From assembly GCA_017889725.1 (NCBI GenBank), contig JAGGAE010000026.1, forward strand, positions 1 through 59,422: a DNA stretch of 59,422 nucleotides, read 5' to 3'. This document shows positions 54,867 to 59,422 of the stretch, piece by piece. This DNA comes from Bacillota bacterium. GTDB lineage: Bacteria; Bacillota; Negativicutes; Sporomusales; CTSoil-080. The first letter of the stretch is position 1. Each line of letters starts with the position of its first letter. The notes under the pieces are model-generated. The model made no database searches. It saw only the letters and a program-made list of their open reading frames with translations, and was not told where the DNA came from. A program made the position numbers and the translations under genes.

Positions 54867-55019
54867 TTAATGCTTACCAACATTTGTAGCATTGCCAAGA
54901 CCATCTCCATTTGGGGGCGGATTATTGATATTAGGATCATTAATGGGAGCAACACTTCCCACTTGGGTTAGCGCAATTTCCATTTCCTGGACTTGCGGCT
55001 GACTCCATTGTTTCTTCAT
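54867..55019 (-). CDS. RiPP precursor peptide, lasso-like leader
   Basis: A 50-aa peptide. ATG 55019 follows GAGGAGGTG at eight bases. The leader has Trp5, Pro8 and Val10, echoing the Y-x2-P-x-L motif that B1 proteins bind in lasso leaders. Thr18 stands near the expected cleavage point. The core after that is rich in Pro, Asn and Gly, and ends NVGKH. If cleaved before Gly21, Asp28 is residue 8 of the core, which would suit an eight-member ring; cleavage before Val20 would give a nine-member ring. The core is long (about 30 aa) and has no Ser near its end for phosphorylation. The gene lies directly after the B2 gene. Confidence 0.65.
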   Translation of the reverse strand: MKKQWSQPQVQEMEIALTQVGSVAPINDPNINNPPPNGDGLGNATNVGKH

Positions 55020-55086
55020 ATTTTCACCTCCTCGTATAAAATCAGTACAATAGAATGTATTATACATTTCTATGCTGCACACATTG

Positions 55087-55536
55087 TCATACCGGCAACT
55101 CATCGGTATACTTGGACACGACGGTAAACCTTGGGTATCCTTCCCCTCCGGTTACTATAGTCTTCCCGCTGCAAAGCCAGGCGTGAGCCATCAATTTATT
55201 GTGTTCATCCCGGGCAACGCCAAGACACAAGATACTTGGCACCCCTTTCAGGCGGAGCAATAGTTTAGCCGTTATCGCCTGAACCAAGCACTTGCTTTCC
55301 CATGGTGTGTATGGACTTATACAGGCTAAACTCCAACGAGTCAACTCTAAATAACTAGATGTATCCATTACTTGGTTACTTTTTATAGGCATCGGCTTTT
55401 TTAAAAGCAGAGAAATGAACCTAAAAGGTACTACCAGTATACAAAGCCTTACCATACCCAGCAAAATAAAAATGCATAAGAGAAACCATTTCTTTTTTAA
55501 AGGCAGCCGCAGAAACTTGACTGCAAGCCTAAACAA
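55087..55536 (-). CDS. Lasso-peptide B2-type leader peptidase
   Basis: The 149-aa protein has a transglutaminase-like cysteine protease fold. Catalytic Cys83 is in KCLVQAITAKLLL and His118 in MAHAWLC, as in B2 proteins that cut the leader from the precursor. A hydrophobic segment at about 17-40 suggests membrane contact. It overlaps the PqqD-like gene by eight bases, so the two are coupled, as B1 and B2 often are. The substrate must be the peptide encoded 67 bp downstream. Confidence 0.85.
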   Translation of the reverse strand: MFRLAVKFLRLPLKKKWFLLCIFILLGMVRLCILVVPFRFISLLLKKPMPIKSNQVMDTSSYLELTRWSLACISPYTPWESKCLVQAITAKLLLRLKGVPSILCLGVARDEHNKLMAHAWLCSGKTIVTGGEGYPRFTVVSKYTDELPV

Positions 55537-55825
55537 CCCGGGCCAGTCCTTCCCCCACTAACCTCTGAAGAAACGTCACTGTATCCTGCAGGCATTGCTG
55601 CCGCTCTACGTCATACTCGGCAATCAGGCTATCTACCACTGCCGCGACCGGACACGGCTGAGCGATTAATACCCAAATCCGGCTCCCCACATTCCCCAAC
55701 CCGTAATACTTGCCATTTGTCAGCCCCATCATCACCGCCTCACCATCCATGTCGGCCGCTACCACCGCTTGGGCTTGACCCACGGTCATGTTTTCATTAA
55801 TCAAAATATCCGCCATTCTTATCAT
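55529..55825 (-). CDS. PqqD-like B1 protein (leader recognition)
   Basis: The protein is 98 aa. The winged helix-turn-helix fold called RRE is seen in DGEAVMMGLTNGKYYGLGNVGSRIW (by position, residues 28-52) and in a helical C-terminus. Members bind the precursor leader and deliver it to the B2 protease and the cyclase. The overlap with the B2 gene and the position in the cluster support this. The exact start is uncertain between ATG 55825 and 55816. Confidence 0.85.
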   Translation of the reverse strand: MIRMADILINENMTVGQAQAVVAADMDGEAVMMGLTNGKYYGLGNVGSRIWVLIAQPCPVAAVVDSLIAEYDVERQQCLQDTVTFLQRLVGEGLARVV

Positions 55826-55873
55826 CCCATCTAGTATTAATCTTTACTTGGTTATTTATACTATTATGGTTAT

Positions 55874-56809
55874 TTATACCATTAAATTGGAGAAACTTTC
55901 CTCCCAGACTTGAATCTGCTTATCAAGCACCGGTATATTCAAAGGGCGTGTTATACGGAACACAGGTAAGCACTTGGCTAGTGCCACACAGGTAATAAAA
56001 TGGGGAACCTTTAAACCCGCTTGATCAAGCCACAAATAATAATAGGTATTACTAATAATTGATGTAATTTTCTCACTCCCATACAAAGGTGTAATAGTTA
56101 CTTCCGCGCAGGCTACGGCTGTTATCTCATAAATAGCGCTAAGAGGCTGCGGCTTCTCACAAACTCTCGCCGCCACCGGAACCGCGTATTTATCCCAAGA
56201 CTTACTCATTCGTCTGAGTTTTGCCGTGTCAATATCCAATAACGCGATACTGTCCGACCATAATTTTTGCTGCGGAAAGCCAGGCTGTACCCAAGGCTTT
56301 CCCTGTTTATCAAAGGTAATCGCCACCACATCATCCGCCAAAAAATAGTGTCCCCGCTTATGCAAAGCTGCTGTCATTGTGGATTTTCCGGCACCGGAAA
56401 CCCCGGCAAAAATAACGCAACCTCCATTCACAAGCACAGCATTGCCATGAATGACCAGTACTCCCCGCTGGAACAATAATGCTCCCATAACCAAACCTAA
56501 TAGATATAACCGGACCTCATTTTCATCACTACATTCCGGCTGGACAACAATCTTATTTCCATTGGTTACATAGAAACCGGCCACCCCGGCTACTTGATAT
56601 ACAAACTCCTTCCGGGTAACTTTCGAACAAACATTTTCCCCGCCCGGCGAAGTTATTCCCTCCGGCATTGAACCATACACGATTTCCACATCGCAAAGTC
56701 CTGCTGCTGCGGGAGGTAAACCCGTCAAGACAAGCTCTGAAGCGATGTTAACGCCAAAAGCCGAATACATATACCTACTATTTGCGTTCGTTTTTAATGT
56801 TTGTTCCAT
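55874..56809 (-). CDS. HPr-kinase-like protein of the RiPP locus
   Basis: The protein is 311 aa. The P-loop is GVSGAGKST at 136-144, with His121 in VLVIHGNAV and the Asp pair in FLADDVVAIT, as in HPr kinase/phosphorylase. In paeninodin-type lasso clusters a kinase of this kind phosphorylates the precursor's C-terminal Ser. The precursor here lacks such a Ser, so the target is open. ATG 56809 is eight bases after AAGGGA; the longer frame to 56869 is rejected. It opens the RiPP operon. Confidence 0.82.
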   Translation of the reverse strand: MEQTLKTNANSRYMYSAFGVNIASELVLTGLPPAAAGLCDVEIVYGSMPEGITSPGGENVCSKVTRKEFVYQVAGVAGFYVTNGNKIVVQPECSDENEVRLYLLGLVMGALLFQRGVLVIHGNAVLVNGGCVIFAGVSGAGKSTMTAALHKRGHYFLADDVVAITFDKQGKPWVQPGFPQQKLWSDSIALLDIDTAKLRRMSKSWDKYAVPVAARVCEKPQPLSAIYEITAVACAEVTITPLYGSEKITSIISNTYYYLWLDQAGLKVPHFITCVALAKCLPVFRITRPLNIPVLDKQIQVWEESFSNLMV

Positions 56810-56848
56810 ACCGCCATTCCCTTCCACGAAACATCCTGTAAAAGATAA

Positions 56849-56895
56849 ATGGAAAATAATACCACACACTTATTTTACATGGTATTATTTTCCAT
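56849..56895. promoter_or_regulatory. Perfect 16-bp inverted repeat upstream of the RiPP operon
   Basis: ATGGAAAATAATACCA and its exact complement flank a 15-base loop. It lies 40 bases upstream of the kinase start and after the glycosyltransferase gene. It could end the polysaccharide transcript or form an operator. The U-rich right arm on the minus strand favours a terminator or attenuator. Confidence 0.5.
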
Positions 56896-57043
56896 TTCAA
56901 GTAGTTTTAATACATTTCTTTTTTCTTATACAAATCTTTCTGTTTGTTCTATTAACTTAAAGAAAACTCAAAGAAATTAGCCACGATATTATAAATCCCC
57001 GTTATTATGAATAAAGACAGAGGGTATGCTCACTTACAATTGC

Positions 57044-58174
57044 TTACCTAGCAAGCACCACTTTATGTAGTACCCCCTGTAATTGGTCTAATAATTTTCT
57101 CCTGCTAAAATATTCCCGGGCATATACTCTGCCCTTTTCCCCCATTGTTCTTCTAGCTTCGGCACTCAGGTTATAAAGTTGTAATATGGCGTCAGCCAAA
57201 GCCTTTGGATCACCCGGACAGCAGCTTATTCCCGCCCCTGCCTCTTTTATAATCGCCGCCCCTTCCCCCCGCAGCGCCGCTATAATAGGTTTACCGCTAA
57301 CAAGATAGGACTGCACTTTAGCCGGAAGCGTAAGACTGACGACAGCGTCGTCTACTAAGGATACTAATAAGGCATCCGCCTTTTCGTAGTAAAAGGGCAT
57401 ACTCTCGATCGGTTTTCTGCCTAATAAATGAAAGTTTTCCTCCAGTCTGCGCTCAGCCACTTGTTCGGCTAACCAGCTTCTTTTACGCCCATCCCCGATA
57501 ATAACCCAATGAATTTTTCGATGTTCGCTTACTAATTCAGCCGCGTTAATGATGGTATCGAAATCCTGAGAATCGCCAATATTCCCTGTAAATACAATAT
57601 GAAAGGCATCCGGCTTAAATGCAAACGCCTCTTTTACCTTTGCATCCCCCGACAGACCGCCGTCCGCCCATTGCGGAAAATACATTAACCGTTCAGGCTT
57701 TATGCCTCTTGCCGCTAACTGGTCAATAAAGCCTCGTGAAGAAGCCAATATGCTGTCACACTGCCGATAGATGAACATAGAAATAAAAGAAAATAATTTT
57801 ATTACCCGGCTGTTATTAGTTGCCCTATTTGCCCGCAAGTTATCCGGCCATAAATCCAGCACATACAAAACCAGAGGCAGTCCCAGCATTTTTTTCAATA
57901 GAATAGCCGGAATAGCCATCGTAACAGGTGACAACTGATAAACAAGAATAACATCATACTTCTTTTTCTGTCCAATAAATGTTAGTGCCCGGCAGCTTGC
58001 CAAAATCATAAAAGACAAATAATTGAGCAGCAATTGCGCAGCTGTACTGCGAAAACGGGGGATGAGCGGAACCCGCACGGTAACATCATGCCCCTCAGCC
58101 TTTAACCCCAAGCACATATCATTGACACGGAATGACTCCGGCCAAAAATATTGGCAGACGCAAAGTATCCTCAT
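57044..58174 (-). CDS. Group 4 glycosyltransferase, WbuB-like, with an in-frame internal loss
   Basis: A 376-aa GT-B enzyme for exopolysaccharide or O-antigen synthesis. It opens with MRILCVCQYFWPESFRVNDM. The donor site EADALLVSLV-like and the VSGKPIIAALRGEGA segments are normal. The N-terminal domain is short: GHDVTV at residues 28-33 runs straight into RVPLIPR. In related enzymes about 35-40 residues (an LTGxPNYPxG-type acceptor loop) lie between. The frame is kept, so a product would be made, but it would probably be inactive. The start follows GGGAGG. It follows the F420-like gene by 12 bp. Confidence 0.82.
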   Translation of the reverse strand: MRILCVCQYFWPESFRVNDMCLGLKAEGHDVTVRVPLIPRFRSTAAQLLLNYLSFMILASCRALTFIGQKKKYDVILVYQLSPVTMAIPAILLKKMLGLPLVLYVLDLWPDNLRANRATNNSRVIKLFSFISMFIYRQCDSILASSRGFIDQLAARGIKPERLMYFPQWADGGLSGDAKVKEAFAFKPDAFHIVFTGNIGDSQDFDTIINAAELVSEHRKIHWVIIGDGRKRSWLAEQVAERRLEENFHLLGRKPIESMPFYYEKADALLVSLVDDAVVSLTLPAKVQSYLVSGKPIIAALRGEGAAIIKEAGAGISCCPGDPKALADAILQLYNLSAEARRTMGEKGRVYAREYFSRRKLLDQLQGVLHKVVLAR

Positions 58175-58186
58175 TAATTTCCTCCC

Positions 58187-59265
58187 TTAAAAAAAAGATA
58201 AATTTGCTATCTCTTTGCCCAATGAAAGGATTCGAGAAAAAAACTGTCTCATTTTTAAATATGAATTTCTATAAATACTTACCCTCACAGTATCTGCGAT
58301 CAACTCGCTAACTTCGGTAATTGGTAATTTCCGAAAAAATTCTGCCCGTTTCGCATTATATGGAACAGAACAGATTGCCGACGGATTATAGCGAATAGCC
58401 TGCTGTAAATCTGCTTTTTGGCAGATAAGCGTATCCGCTACTTTCGAAAACATTTCCGCCCCTTTGGGAGAATTCACAATAACAAGCGATATCCCCCAGT
58501 CATCATCAAGGTGGGGGAAAACATTTTCTATGCCCCAAAAATCAGCTAAAGTTATATCACTCTGATTATCTTATTCCCATTGGCAAGTTCAAACCCTACA
58601 GAATACCTCTTCCAGCCTACGGTTTTATCTCGAAAATTAACAGCCTGTAACGCATTAGCACCAATAACTGACTTTCGGTATAGTTCCCATACCAACGGCG
58701 AAGGAACACCATGACAAATTAAGTCTAAACAAATTAAATTCTCATACTCCTGCCCCAAATAGGCTTTCAGACCGGCAATCTGGCAGGGTGTTCCCGAGAA
58801 TAATACTTCTCTCTTCTGCAGTAGAAAATGTTTCGCCTGAATATAGGTATCGCCTATACGGCTTTGGACATATTTCGATCCCCGAAACCGATATAGCTGC
58901 TCCGGATTATCCGTCCAGTCATGTACAACACAAAAACTCTTATTAAAAACGGCCCCGAAAATAGCGCCGCCATTATACAGCACCTTTTCCGCAAGAGGCG
59001 AAAACACGCCTCCTGAAGAGCTTTGCATTCTGACATTATCCTCTTTATGCCTACAGGCGTAAGCCTCCGGTTGTCGTTCAACACTATGCGCCAATACTAT
59101 CGGACACACTCTTTGACAGAGTCCGCACTCTATACATCGTTGCCCGTCCACTACCGGATACCAAAACCCCTCACCATCTGTCTGCATACTAATACATTTT
59201 TCAGGGCAGGCGCTGTAGCAAGCGTGACAACCACAACACAACTGTTTAGGCACGTGGCTAATCAT
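58187..59265 (-). pseudogene. Coenzyme F420 hydrogenase/dehydrogenase beta-like protein, broken
   Basis: Frame one (59265-58552) opens with two ferredoxin motifs, CCGCHACYSACP and CIECGLCQRVCP, then SSGGVFSPLAEKVL and LFSGTPCQIAGLKAYLG. It stops at 58552 after GNKIIRVI. A second frame, from about 58560 to 58187, continues with SDITLADFWGIENVFPHLDD and the normal C-terminus. About 30 residues are missing between them, the segment like LRPSCYxCxFK with extra cysteines. Proteins of this group occur in polysaccharide clusters, often with pyruvyl transferases. The start is nine bases after GGAG. Confidence 0.8.
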
Positions 59266-59422
59266 AGCAACTCACTCCACACACTCTTCGAATAGTATGC
59301 AAAATTCGTTTTGTTGGGGACAGCAATAATTCTTTTTCATAGCTATTAAAACCTATGACCCACATCCAAAATAAATATAAGATAGAAAATAGCATTATTT
59401 TGCAAGCTAACAACAAAACTGT
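59258..59422 (-). CDS. C-terminus of a membrane protein, probably a polysaccharide flippase (partial)
   Basis: The last 54 codons of an ORF that enters from the right end of the window. A hydrophobic helix (KIMLFSILYLFWMWVIGF) is followed by a short basic tail ending GVSCYD. The stop codon overlaps the start of the next gene by eight bases, which indicates an operon. This end resembles that of Wzx-type oligosaccharide flippases, and the neighbours fit. With so little sequence the family is only inferred. Confidence 0.5.
   Translation of the reverse strand, partial: TVLLLACKIMLFSILYLFWMWVIGFNSYEKELLLSPTKRILHTIRRVCGVSCYD

Noticed and set aside
1-59422. tRNA, rRNA and CRISPR loci
   Set aside because: I scanned for T-loop GGTTCRAATCC-type motifs, rRNA landmarks and regularly spaced repeats and saw none.

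Overview
The window looks like chromosomal DNA of a Negativicutes bacterium (a Firmicute with an outer membrane, most like Sporomusaceae). The gene families are Firmicute in flavour: leuS/comEA/comEC, PucR, CsoR and a lysine-fermentation cluster. Yet there are clear outer-membrane parts: a TolC-type factor, a Wzi-type barrel and another small barrel protein. Most of the DNA has ordinary gene density. The first 1.65 kb is AT-rich and accessory: the edge of an IS3-like element, a small Ala-rich ORF and a TetR gene that has lost its DNA-binding half.

Layout. 1.7-7 kb: comEC, comEA and leuS on the minus strand. 7.2-16.5 kb: housekeeping genes (DMT transporter, HD-GYP protein, phosphohydrolase, a CstR-like CsoR-family regulator with lgt, cstA, a DUF1848 protein, a membrane hydrolase, a membrane ferredoxin). 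16.6-29.1 kb: amino-acid catabolism. It holds a broken M20 peptidase, a DUF2786 gene, then the lysine 3,5-diaminohexanoate pathway in the order kdd-kamB-kamD-kamE-kal-kce-kamA, then lysP and a divergent PucR regulator. Together these would import lysine and ferment it, but kdd is broken in this sequence and kamC is not here. 29.3-38 kb: a chemoreceptor, an outer-membrane barrel, TerC, the csoR-copA copper operon, a PAS-GAF-PAS histidine kinase and a 6S-like RNA. 38-47 kb: a MacA-MacB-TolC-type efflux operon divergent from two consecutive response regulator/histidine kinase pairs. 47-51.4 kb: a YibE/F protein, alkaline phosphatase and a Wzi-type barrel. 51.4-57 kb: a VanZ protein and a lasso-peptide-like gene set (exporter, nucleotidyltransferase, 50-aa precursor, B2 protease, PqqD/B1 protein, HPr-kinase-like protein) with no visible cyclase. 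57-59.4 kb: the end of an exopolysaccharide cluster (glycosyltransferase, F420 hydrogenase beta-like protein, end of a probable flippase).

The most striking pattern is structural. At least seven genes have lost an internal or terminal piece, estimated at about 80-200 bp, while the flanking sequence still reads as well-conserved protein: TetR, M20 peptidase, kdd, the TolC-like gene, yibE/F joined to a kinase gene, the glycosyltransferase and the F420-like gene. VanZ is a likely eighth. So many similar lesions in 59 kb suggest collapsed assembly gaps or a burst of small deletions. Pseudogene calls should be read with that in mind.

The best candidates for undescribed biology are the cyclase-less RiPP locus, promoters embedded in palindromes, a shared palindrome plus an attenuator-like hairpin around lysP/pucR/kdd, and a ComEC whose metallo-beta-lactamase-fold domain lacks its metal ligands.
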